From the NCBI RefSeq assembly GCF_002341865.1, contig NZ_DDOV01000033.1, positions 84,495 through 105,430 of the forward strand: a DNA stretch of 20,936 nucleotides, written 5' to 3'. The stretch comes from Clostridium sp. UBA2485 (GTDB taxonomy: Bacteria; Bacillota; Clostridia; Clostridiales; Clostridiaceae). This document shows positions 14,855-20,936 of the stretch, piece by piece; position 1 is the first letter of the stretch, and every line of letters begins with the position of its first letter. The notes beneath the pieces were generated by a model, which saw nothing but the letters and a program-made list of their open reading frames with translations, was not told the origin of the DNA and did not search any database. Made by a program: the position numbers and the translations under genes.

Positions 14855-14984
14855 TTCCTATACACTCCAAACAAATATTAACAGCTTTTTTAAGTACAGT
14901 TCTATGCTCCCCTCTCATTGAACCTAACACTATAAGAAATATACTACCAATTAATATTCCATATTTTAAAATTTTATCTTTCAA
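14847..14984 (-). CDS. 45-aa single-pass membrane peptide with a C-terminal CXXC motif
   Basis: A short gene easily missed because it starts with TTG: GGGAGAGG lies 5 nt upstream. The product begins MKDKILKYGILIGSIFLIVL and ends KAVNICLECIGIG. It has one hydrophobic helix (about 8-21), a charged middle (RGEHRTVLKK) and C38-L-E-C41 followed by IGIG. As I recall, this matches the small 'CD1871A family CXXC motif-containing protein' group, often found beside 4Fe-4S membrane proteins in clostridia. The stop codon overlaps the TTG start of the 4Fe-4S gene. A thiol relay or metal-binding role is inference from the CXXC and context. Confidence 0.8.
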   Translation of the reverse strand: MKDKILKYGILIGSIFLIVLGSMRGEHRTVLKKAVNICLECIGIG

Positions 14985-15400
14985 ATTTTCCTCTCCCTTT
15001 AAATATTAACTAATAATATATATGTAATAAATTAAAGATTAATGTATATAGCTTTATGGGGATCAATATAAAAAGTTAAGATATACTCTGAAAAATAAAT
15101 TTTCTATAAAAATAGCTTAATGCTTTAAAAATTGAGTATTAATAATTTAGGATGAAGAATTTAGGTAGAAATTCACCCTTAGTGAATTTCTAAAATAATT
15201 ATTCAAAAATGTAAAGATATTTTATATTAGTCAAAAATGATACTCCCTATAAAGGCTATCTCAATTTACTCAAATATAAGATATATTGAAAATTTAAAGT
15301 TTTATTATAAATAAATATATGCAGCTTTGCTAAAATATCTACTATTTTATTGTAAACCAATAGAATCATAATATAACTTTGTGTTATATTATATATTTTA
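14985..15400. other. Divergent intergenic region; one strong hairpin, no gene seen
   Basis: AT-rich DNA between the start of the CXXC gene (-) and the + strand membrane cassette. The main feature is a perfect 11-bp hairpin TAGAAATTCAC/GTGAATTTCTA with loop CCTTA at 15166-15192. Neither side has a U-tract, so it is not an ordinary terminator. A - strand promoter for the CXXC operon should lie near 15010-15070, but no box pair there is convincing. Confidence 0.45.
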
Positions 15401-15445
15401 TGCTATAATTTGTAATATTAAGTGTTTTTAATGTAAAACACTTAA
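15401..15445 (+). promoter_or_regulatory. Extended -10 promoter and adjacent 11-bp dyad of the membrane cassette
   Basis: TGCTATAAT (15401-15409) is a TGn-extended -10 with a perfect TATAAT; the -35 is poor. Immediately downstream, TTAAGTGTTTT/AAAACACTTAA with a 6-nt loop (15418-15445) would sit at the very 5' end of the transcript. It may be an operator or an RNA hairpin in the leader. Confidence 0.6.
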
Positions 15446-15492
15446 TGATGGATTTTGCCCTTAAAATAAAAGCAAAAATGGAGTGTTTAAAT

Positions 15493-16023
15493 ATGAATTG
15501 GAAGCCGATTGAAATCAATTCCTCTAAAGCTAAAATAATAATTTCTATCCTATTGTTATACCATGTAACAGAGTTATTAATCATAAAGGCAGGTGTAAAT
15601 TTAAATGAAATATCATTTTTTCAGAGAGTTCTTTGTGCTGTTGGTATTTTAATTATTCATGAAGGGATTCATTTTGTTATAGGTGCGATTTTAGCAAAAG
15701 ATAGAGGAAAAACCCACATTGGATTTATTCCAAATAAATTAGCCTTTTATATGAATGTAGATGGAACTTACAAGTTTTATTGCCTTATATTAAACTTATT
15801 AGGCCCATTCTTAATTTTAACCATAATATTGGGTATTTTTTTATTTGCTTTTAAAGTGTACACTCCACTATTATGGATTATAGTATTTTATAATTCATTT
15901 ATGTCAGCTTCAGATATTTATAATTCAATTTTTATAATAAAAAACTTTTCTCTATCAACAAATTTTAAACTATCTGAATTTATTCTATATTCTAATGATA
16001 TTCAAAAAACTATAAATCAATAA
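15493..16023 (+). CDS. DUF3267-type putative zincin membrane protease
   Basis: A 176-aa protein with three to four hydrophobic segments (about 14-31, 43-66, 94-118, 122-138). HEGIH (56-60) is a HExxH zinc-protease motif set in a membrane segment, and the later GPFLILTIILG and YNSFMSASDIYN stretches fit the DUF3267 'putative zincin peptidase' family, a relative of site-2 proteases. The substrate is unknown. I place the start at the ATG at 15493, which has GGAGTG 7 nt upstream. In-frame ATGs at 15445 and 15448 lie at the edge of a hairpin with no ribosome binding site. It precedes a CPBP-type membrane protein by 45 bp on the same strand, opposite to all neighbouring genes. Confidence 0.75.
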   Translation: MNWKPIEINSSKAKIIISILLLYHVTELLIIKAGVNLNEISFFQRVLCAVGILIIHEGIHFVIGAILAKDRGKTHIGFIPNKLAFYMNVDGTYKFYCLILNLLGPFLILTIILGIFLFAFKVYTPLLWIIVFYNSFMSASDIYNSIFIIKNFSLSTNFKLSEFILYSNDIQKTINQ

Positions 16024-16068
16024 ACTATATTAATAAAATCTAAAAATTTAAAGAACAGGATGATTAAA

Positions 16069-16563
16069 ATGAATATATTTAAAAAAACAGATAACTTTTT
16101 CAATAAACTAAATGCAACATCATTTATTACTATTATGACAATAATTACATATGTTTTAAATATTCTTCTTGTTTATATAGTTTTTAAAACTACAAATGTA
16201 AGACCTAGAGACTCTTATGGTCCTGTGAAAATATCATTACTTGGTTTACTATCTCCGATTATTATAGGACCTTGGATAGAAACTGTATTATTCCAAGGAC
16301 TTATCTTTTATATATTTAGTACTACAAAGAATTTAAATCGACCAGTGATTAAAGTTCTTATATCCGCTCTATTTTTTGGATTGTATCATATATTCTATAG
16401 TCCTTATTATGCAATAATCTCATTTTTTTCAGGAATTATATTTGCTTATTCATGTTTACTATATGAAAAAAAGAATAGCAGCCCTATTAAAGTAACAGCA
16501 CTAATTCATGCCGGAAATAATACTCTTGCATTGTTTCTACCTTTACTTATCACTAAACTGTAG
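16069..16563 (+). CDS. CPBP-family (CAAX protease/bacteriocin-immunity type) membrane protein with an altered first motif
   Basis: A 164-aa protein with four or five hydrophobic segments. It shows the CPBP (ABI) pattern: an acidic motif in IIGPWIETVLFQGLIFY, FFGLYH (F103, H107) and HAGNN (H147, N151). The usual first motif EExxxR reads E71-T72-x3-Q76, so both the second glutamate and the arginine are replaced; catalytic activity is doubtful. Family members process prenylated or membrane peptides or protect against bacteriocins. The ATG at 16069 is preferred because AGG lies 9 nt upstream; the in-frame ATG at 16060 directly abuts that site. It is probably cotranscribed with the DUF3267-type gene. 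No terminator is evident after it. Confidence 0.72.
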   Translation: MNIFKKTDNFFNKLNATSFITIMTIITYVLNILLVYIVFKTTNVRPRDSYGPVKISLLGLLSPIIIGPWIETVLFQGLIFYIFSTTKNLNRPVIKVLISALFFGLYHIFYSPYYAIISFFSGIIFAYSCLLYEKKNSSPIKVTALIHAGNNTLALFLPLLITKL

Positions 16564-16592
16564 ATAAGTAATTCGTGAAGTGAAGGTATAGT

Positions 16593-16733
16593 ATGATTGA
16601 TAACCTACTTTACAGTTTGCATATAATTTTAGTATTATCTTCATTTTCATACTTTATTAAAAATAAGGATAGGATATATATGATATCTTATTTTAGAATT
16701 GAATCCGCAGAAAATAAAAGAATAAATTCTTAA
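16593..16733 (+). CDS. Possible small membrane protein (46 aa), function unknown
   Basis: An open frame beginning MIDNLLYSLHIILVLSSFSY, with GAAGG 6 nt before the ATG. It has one hydrophobic segment (about 4-22), then a polar tail with charged residues (IKNKDRIYM, RIESAENKR). It starts 30 bp after the CPBP gene on the same strand. I do not recognise the family. It may be a genuine small gene of the cassette or the N-terminal remnant of a decayed membrane protein, since the DNA that follows contains further fragmentary hydrophobic frames. Confidence 0.35.
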   Translation: MIDNLLYSLHIILVLSSFSYFIKNKDRIYMISYFRIESAENKRINS

Positions 16734-17017
16734 AAATTTAAAATAGAATATCCTATACTAAATCATTTTTATTTATAATTTGGGATTATTAGAATTCTTT
16801 TTTAAAATCAAATTCTATAACTTTTCAATTGTATTTCCAGTCATCTTTATTTCAAACTATAGATTATTAAAAAAAGATTTTAAAAATATCGAATTCAATT
16901 ATTTATATAAGTAATTGTATCTCTTTTTACTAGTTATATATTATTAGCATATTGGATATATATTTTTTTATTGGAGTAAGTGTTTGGTTCATTCGGTGTG
17001 ATGAATTTATTATCTAC
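16734..17017 (+). pseudogene. Probably decayed coding DNA with broken hydrophobic frames
   Basis: No intact gene. At 16762-16914 there is a 50-codon open frame without a start codon, reading through LLEFFFKIKFYNFSIVF to a basic C-terminus (YRLLKKDFKN, then NYLYK and stop). Near 16966-17032 another frame reads FIGVSVWFIRCDEF and a third reads FGSFGVMNLLSTLK. The mix of hydrophobic and charged fragments in different frames looks like an eroded membrane protein, but in such AT-rich DNA chance hydrophobic frames are common. Confidence 0.3.
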
Positions 17018-17061
17018 ATTGAAGATAGGAATTAATTTATAAAATTAACTCCCATCTCAAT
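17018..17061 (-). terminator. Long imperfect hairpin downstream of the TlpA-like gene
   Basis: About 19 bp of stem with one bulge and a short loop. Its two non-Watson-Crick positions are G-U wobbles in - strand RNA and A-C mismatches in + strand RNA, which points to the TlpA-like transcript. It is 23 bp after that stop codon, but no U-tract follows, so it may stabilise the 3' end rather than terminate. Confidence 0.45.
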
Positions 17062-17083
17062 TATAAAGTATACGTTATTTTTA

Positions 17084-18184
17084 TTATTTTAAGTCTTCAA
17101 TTGCTTTGTTCAATATTTCTTTATAATCTTCTTTACTTCTCGATCCTGTTACAACTTCACCAACAATTTTACCTTCGCTATCCACAAAGAAAGATGTAGG
17201 GTATCCTGCTATTGAACTTATAACTTCTTTTTTGAATTTATCGTCTGGAACTAAATTTACAAATTTAACACCTTTTGTTTCTATTATTTTCTTAGCAGCA
17301 ATTTCATTGTCTTCGTCTGGAGTATCTCCTATTATTCCAATTACACTACCGCCGCTTTCTTTAACTTCTTCAAATAGTGCTTGAAGATCTGGCATTTCAT
17401 TTATACATGGTCCACAAAATGTGGCCCAAATATTTACCATTGTAATTTTATTGTCTTTAAATAGTTCTTTACTATTAATTTCTTTGCCATCTAAATCTTT
17501 AAGCTTAAATTCTATCTTATTTAGAGCAGTAATAGCTTCTTGAGGAGTTATTGGTTTAAAGGTTGTAATAGACTCTTTAATATTTTTAATATCATCATAA
17601 AGTTCTTTATAAGCTTTTTTTCCTCCTTCAGATAACTCACTATCATTAAAATCCCCATAACAAATATAGAAAACTAATCCATCATGAGCTGCTATTTTAT
17701 CATTGTTCTTTTTACCTGTTTCTTCCGCAAACTTTTCTTCTGCTGGTACTTTATCTTCTTTATAAACTATTACATCAAATAAAGGTGTTGCTTTACTAAA
17801 TATTTCTTTTATTTTATTACTTTTTTCTTTAGGATCTTTTTCTGTTTCACTGACAGTTTCATATTGTTTTATAAGTTCATTAGATAAAAAACTATATCTT
17901 AATCCCCCATATATAGGTTCATCAGGATTATCTGGATCTCCTAAACCTCCTAGTAAAATATTATCATCATAATTTTTCCATACATCTGCCATTTTGAATT
18001 CTATACCCATGTCATTATATTTTTTCCATCCTTGTTTCTTCTTTTCTTCATCATTCTTTCCATCTGATTGTGTTGTTTCTGGTTTTCCTGTATTCTCTTT
18101 CTCGTTATTTTTTGATTTTCCACAGCCTAATAGAGAAAATGTAACTATTGTAGCCATAGCCAATGCAAGAATTTTTTTCTTCAC
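17084..18184 (-). CDS. TlpA-like thioredoxin-fold lipoprotein
   Basis: A 366-aa exported lipoprotein. The signal peptide ends in the lipobox SLLG-C21, followed by a long charged linker (22-52). Residues about 53-215 form a domain I do not recognise. The C-terminal part (about 222-366) is a TlpA/ResA-type thioredoxin fold with redox motif WATFCGPC (C257, C260) and the cis-proline loop SIAGYPTSFFVD. It should act at the outer face of the membrane as a thiol-disulfide oxidoreductase. It starts with GTG, with AAGGAGAG at normal distance. On the same strand, beyond the + strand cassette, lie the CXXC peptide and the 4Fe-4S membrane protein, plausible electron donors for it. Confidence 0.87.
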   Translation of the reverse strand: MKKKILALAMATIVTFSLLGCGKSKNNEKENTGKPETTQSDGKNDEEKKKQGWKKYNDMGIEFKMADVWKNYDDNILLGGLGDPDNPDEPIYGGLRYSFLSNELIKQYETVSETEKDPKEKSNKIKEIFSKATPLFDVIVYKEDKVPAEEKFAEETGKKNNDKIAAHDGLVFYICYGDFNDSELSEGGKKAYKELYDDIKNIKESITTFKPITPQEAITALNKIEFKLKDLDGKEINSKELFKDNKITMVNIWATFCGPCINEMPDLQALFEEVKESGGSVIGIIGDTPDEDNEIAAKKIIETKGVKFVNLVPDDKFKKEVISSIAGYPTSFFVDSEGKIVGEVVTGSRSKEDYKEILNKAIEDLK

Positions 18185-18310
18185 TCTAATCTCTCCTTAT
18201 TCTCTTTCTTATATAACAATATTCATAAATTTTATATTTAATTCATAAAAATAGATTTCACGACTTTTATTTATGGGAAATTTAGGAACTCTTATTTATA
18301 CAATTGCAAC

Positions 18311-18324
18311 TGTATATTAATGCA
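18311..18324. promoter_or_regulatory. ARG box (ArgR operator) upstream of argG
   Basis: TGTATATTAATGCA fits the ArgR/AhrC half-site layout TGnAT-W4-ATnCA. A second, degenerate half-site pair (TGTTAATATGCATA, 18333-18346) follows 8 bp on, and the -35 of argG overlaps another ATTGCAT half. Arginine-dependent repression of argGH is therefore likely. Confidence 0.55.
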
Positions 18325-18458
18325 TAAAATCATGTTAATATGCATAACATAAAAATATTTTATTAGAATAAAATATGATAAATCCTTGAAAATACTTGAT
18401 TCAATTAACTTTTTATGATTTAATGAAATATTGTTTTGTGAATATTTTTAAATAAATA

Positions 18459-18487
18459 TTGCATAATTATAAGTTTTTCTGTATAAT
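18459..18487 (+). promoter_or_regulatory. Promoter of argGH
   Basis: -35 TTGCAT (18459-18464), 17-bp spacer, -10 TATAAT (18482-18487), about 37 bp before the argG start. The remaining DNA back to 18185 contains the ARG box and the start region of the divergent TlpA-like gene, and no further gene. Confidence 0.7.
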
Positions 18488-18523
18488 GATTTTTAATTTA
18501 TAAAAATAAGGGAGATGATTATT

Positions 18524-19717
18524 ATGAAGGATAAAGTTGTACTAGCATATTCTGGAGGATTAGATACCTCTATAATAATTACATGGCTTAAGGAAAATTA
18601 TGATTTAGATGTTATAGCAGCCTGTATAAATGTTGGTCAAAACGACAATATGGAAGCGATTAAAGAGAAAGCAATTAAAAGTGGCGCACAAAAAATATAT
18701 GTGGAGAACGTAACAGATGAGTTTGTAGAAGATTATATATTTAAAGCACTGAAGGCAGGCGCTGTTTATGAAGAAGATTATTTATTAGGTACTGCACTTG
18801 CTAGACCGTTAATGTCTAAAAAATTAGTAGAAATAGCACATAAAGAAAATGCTAAATATATTTGTCACGGATGTACAGGTAAAGGAAATGATCAAGTAAG
18901 ATTTGAAACTGGTATAGCAGCCTTTGATCCAACAATACAAGTTATCGCACCTTGGAGAATATGGGATATTACTTCAAGAGAAGATGCCATAGATTATGCA
19001 AATTCTAGAGGAATAGAAATAACAGTTACTAAAGATAAAATTTATTCAGAAGATCAAAATATATGGCATATAAGCCATGAAGGTGGCCATATAGAAGATA
19101 TTAAAAATGAACATAAATCCGATATATACACCATGTCCGTTTCACCAGAGAATGCTAAGGATAATCCAGATTATGTAGATATATATTTTGAAAAAGGTGT
19201 TCCTACAAAAATAAATAATGAGACATTATCTCCTGTTGAAATAGTTTCAACATTGAATAAATTAGGTGGAGAAAATGGTATTGGTATAAAGGATATATTA
19301 GAAAATAGACTTGTAGGTATGAAATCAAGAGGTATATATGAAACACCAGGTGGAACTATACTTTATGAAGCTCATAAGGCTCTTGAGAAAGCAACATTAG
19401 ATAAAAATACAATGCATTTTAAATATATAGTATCTCAGAAATATGGTGAACTTGTGTATAATGGTTTGTGGTTTGATACATTAAAAGAATCTTTAGATAG
19501 TTTTGTTGATAAAACTCAAGAAACTGTTACTGGTAACGTTAAATTAAAGCTTTATAAAGGAAATATAATCTTAGCAGGAATACACTCTAAAAATGCACTT
19601 TATGATGAAGAAGTATCTTCTTTTGGTGCTAGTGAATTATATAATCATATGGATTCAGCTGGATTTATAAATTTATTTTCTCTTCCAACTAAAATTAAAG
19701 CTTTTAAAAAAATATAA
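18524..19717 (+). CDS. argG: Argininosuccinate synthase
   Basis: A 397-aa cytoplasmic enzyme that condenses citrulline and aspartate with ATP to argininosuccinate, the next-to-last step of arginine synthesis. The N-terminal PP-loop VVLAYSGGLDTS binds ATP. CHGCTGKGNDQVRFE (citrulline/aspartate site), APWRIWDI and SEDQNIWHISHEGG are all normal for the family, as is the length. I chose the ATG at 18524, 9 nt after AAGGGAG; an in-frame ATG at 18515 directly abuts that site. argH follows after 23 bp, forming argGH. Confidence 0.96.
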   Translation: MKDKVVLAYSGGLDTSIIITWLKENYDLDVIAACINVGQNDNMEAIKEKAIKSGAQKIYVENVTDEFVEDYIFKALKAGAVYEEDYLLGTALARPLMSKKLVEIAHKENAKYICHGCTGKGNDQVRFETGIAAFDPTIQVIAPWRIWDITSREDAIDYANSRGIEITVTKDKIYSEDQNIWHISHEGGHIEDIKNEHKSDIYTMSVSPENAKDNPDYVDIYFEKGVPTKINNETLSPVEIVSTLNKLGGENGIGIKDILENRLVGMKSRGIYETPGGTILYEAHKALEKATLDKNTMHFKYIVSQKYGELVYNGLWFDTLKESLDSFVDKTQETVTGNVKLKLYKGNIILAGIHSKNALYDEEVSSFGASELYNHMDSAGFINLFSLPTKIKAFKKI

Positions 19718-19740
19718 ACTTTAGAAAGTAGGGATAGCTA

Positions 19741-20936
19741 ATGAATCTTTGGGGTGGACGATTTAAAAAAGAAGAAAGTAAGCTTATGGAAGACTTCAAT
19801 AGTTCACTAAGCTTTGACAATATATTGTACAAAGAAGACATTGCTGGCAGTATAGCTCATGTAAAAATGCTAATGAAGTGCAATATTTTATTAGAAGAAG
19901 AAGGTAAATTAATAATACAAAGTCTTAAGGATATTTTAAAAGATATAGAAAGTGGAGTTTTAAAATTAGAAGGAAATTACGAGGACATACATAGCTTTGT
20001 TGAAATAAATTTAATAAATAGAATTGGTGACATTGGTAAAAAACTTCATACTGGTAGAAGCAGAAATGATCAAGTAGCGGTAGATTTAAGATTATATGCA
20101 AAAAAGAAAGCTATAGAAATTAAAAATGAAGTAGAAAATCTTAAAAACACTATATTAGAAGTTGGGGAAAAAAATAATTTTATTATGCCCGGATATACTC
20201 ATCTTCAAAGAGCACAGGTAGTAACCTTTAAATATCATATTATGGCTTATTATAGTATGTTTTCTAGAGATAAAAATAGAATAGAAAATGCTATAAATTT
20301 ACTAGATGAAAGTCCACTAGGATGTTGTGCACTTGGCGGTACTACTTATGAAATAGATAGAACCTTTACTTGTAAAGAACTAGGTTTTAAAAAGCCAGTA
20401 AACAACTTTATGGATGGAGTAAGTGATAGAGATTATGTAATAGAACTCATATCTTCCTTTTCTATAATTATGATGCATTTAAGTAGACTAAGTGAAGAAC
20501 TTATTCTCTGGAGTAGCAAGGAATTTAACTTTATACAAATAGATGATAAATTTGCGACAGGTAGCAGCATTATGCCACAGAAGAAAAATCCTGATGCTGC
20601 AGAACTTATAAAGGGAAAAACAGGAAGAGTTTATGCAAGTTTAATGTCTATATTAACCACTATGAAAGGTATTCCTTTGGCTTATAATAAAGATATGCAA
20701 GAAGATAAAGAAGTTTTCTTTGATGCTATTAATACAGTTTTAAGTTGTATTAAAGTAATGAATGGCATGTTAGGTACATTAGAAGTTAATAAAGATGCCA
20801 TGAAAGAAGCCATAAAAAAAGGCTTTTTAAATGCTACAGAAGCTGCTGATTATTTAGTATATAAAGGCATGGCTTTTAGAGATGCACATAAAGTAATCGG
20901 TGAAATAGTATTGTACTGTGAAGAAAATAATAAATC
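19741..20936 (+). CDS. argH: Argininosuccinate lyase, C-terminus outside the window
   Basis: The first 398 codons of a protein normally near 440 residues; the gene runs off the right edge with an open frame. It splits argininosuccinate to arginine and fumarate. The opening MNLWGGRFKKEESKLMEDFN and HTGRSRNDQVAVDLRLY are characteristic of ArgH, and the fumarase/aspartase superfamily signature GSSIMPQKKNPD is at residues 274-285. The catalytic GYTHLQRAQ is also present. The ATG has AGGG about 8 nt upstream and lies 23 bp after the argG stop, so it is the second gene of the argGH operon. No internal stop or frameshift is seen. Confidence 0.95.
   Translation, partial: MNLWGGRFKKEESKLMEDFNSSLSFDNILYKEDIAGSIAHVKMLMKCNILLEEEGKLIIQSLKDILKDIESGVLKLEGNYEDIHSFVEINLINRIGDIGKKLHTGRSRNDQVAVDLRLYAKKKAIEIKNEVENLKNTILEVGEKNNFIMPGYTHLQRAQVVTFKYHIMAYYSMFSRDKNRIENAINLLDESPLGCCALGGTTYEIDRTFTCKELGFKKPVNNFMDGVSDRDYVIELISSFSIIMMHLSRLSEELILWSSKEFNFIQIDDKFATGSSIMPQKKNPDAAELIKGKTGRVYASLMSILTTMKGIPLAYNKDMQEDKEVFFDAINTVLSCIKVMNGMLGTLEVNKDAMKEAIKKGFLNATEAADYLVYKGMAFRDAHKVIGEIVLYCEENNK

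Noticed and set aside
15384..15584. A 66-codon - strand open frame over the cassette promoter
   Set aside because: It overlaps the promoter, dyad and start of the zincin gene, and its residues show no family resemblance.
1..20936. CRISPR arrays, tRNA or rRNA genes, intact insertion sequences or prophage genes
   Set aside because: I looked for regularly spaced repeats, tRNA-like cloverleaf ends and transposase or phage motifs and saw none that would support a call.

Overview
The window is low-GC, AT-rich Firmicute DNA, almost certainly a Clostridium sensu stricto chromosome. The evidence is the very low GC, strong GGAGG-type ribosome binding sites, T-rich intrinsic terminators, a guanine riboswitch in front of xpt, tandem VanW-domain proteins, a clostridial-type Y-family polymerase and an orphan membrane histidine kinase. 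I cannot fix the species from sequence alone. No rRNA, tRNA, CRISPR array, prophage or intact insertion sequence was seen. Most genes are on the - strand; only a two-gene membrane cassette (15.4-16.6 kb) and argGH (18.5 kb to the end) are on the + strand.

Layout. 1-0.8 kb: the start of birA (cut by the window edge) behind a stand-alone HD-domain hydrolase. 1.1-1.95 kb: xpt with its promoter, guanine riboswitch and terminator. 2.4-3.8 kb: a YjiH-type Gate-domain membrane protein. 4.2-6.3 kb: a small conserved-looking protein downstream of a Y-family DNA polymerase whose promoter spacer is filled by a LexA box. 6.4-8.7 kb: glpK-glpF (glycerol uptake and phosphorylation). 8.9-12.2 kb: two paralogous anchored VanW/G5 cell-wall proteins, each with its own promoter and terminator. 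12.3-13.8 kb: a 7-TM orphan histidine kinase. 14.0-15.0 kb: a NapH-like 4Fe-4S membrane protein and an overlapping 45-aa CXXC membrane peptide. 15.4-16.6 kb (+): a DUF3267-type putative zincin and a CPBP-type protein. 16.6-17.1 kb: probably decayed DNA with one possible small gene. 17.1-18.2 kb: a TlpA-like thioredoxin lipoprotein. 18.3 kb to the end: an ARG box, argG and most of argH.

The least explained feature is a repeated non-coding element. Copy A (about 2066-2330, inverted) and copy B (about 4487-4961) share an ordered set of three hairpins bounded by inverted arrays of a CACAATT/AATTGTG heptamer. Two of the hairpins show base-pair-preserving substitutions between copies. A degenerate right end (copy C) lies near 880-960. 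Copy B also carries an extra segment of about 214 nt with two matching 15-bp palindromes and a long hairpin. The element looks like a mobile or structured repeat family; its function is unknown.

Functionally the window mixes housekeeping metabolism (purine salvage, glycerol, arginine, biotin), SOS damage tolerance, envelope proteins and a thiol-redox set (TlpA-like, CXXC peptide, 4Fe-4S membrane protein) that appears to be interrupted by the oppositely oriented membrane cassette.
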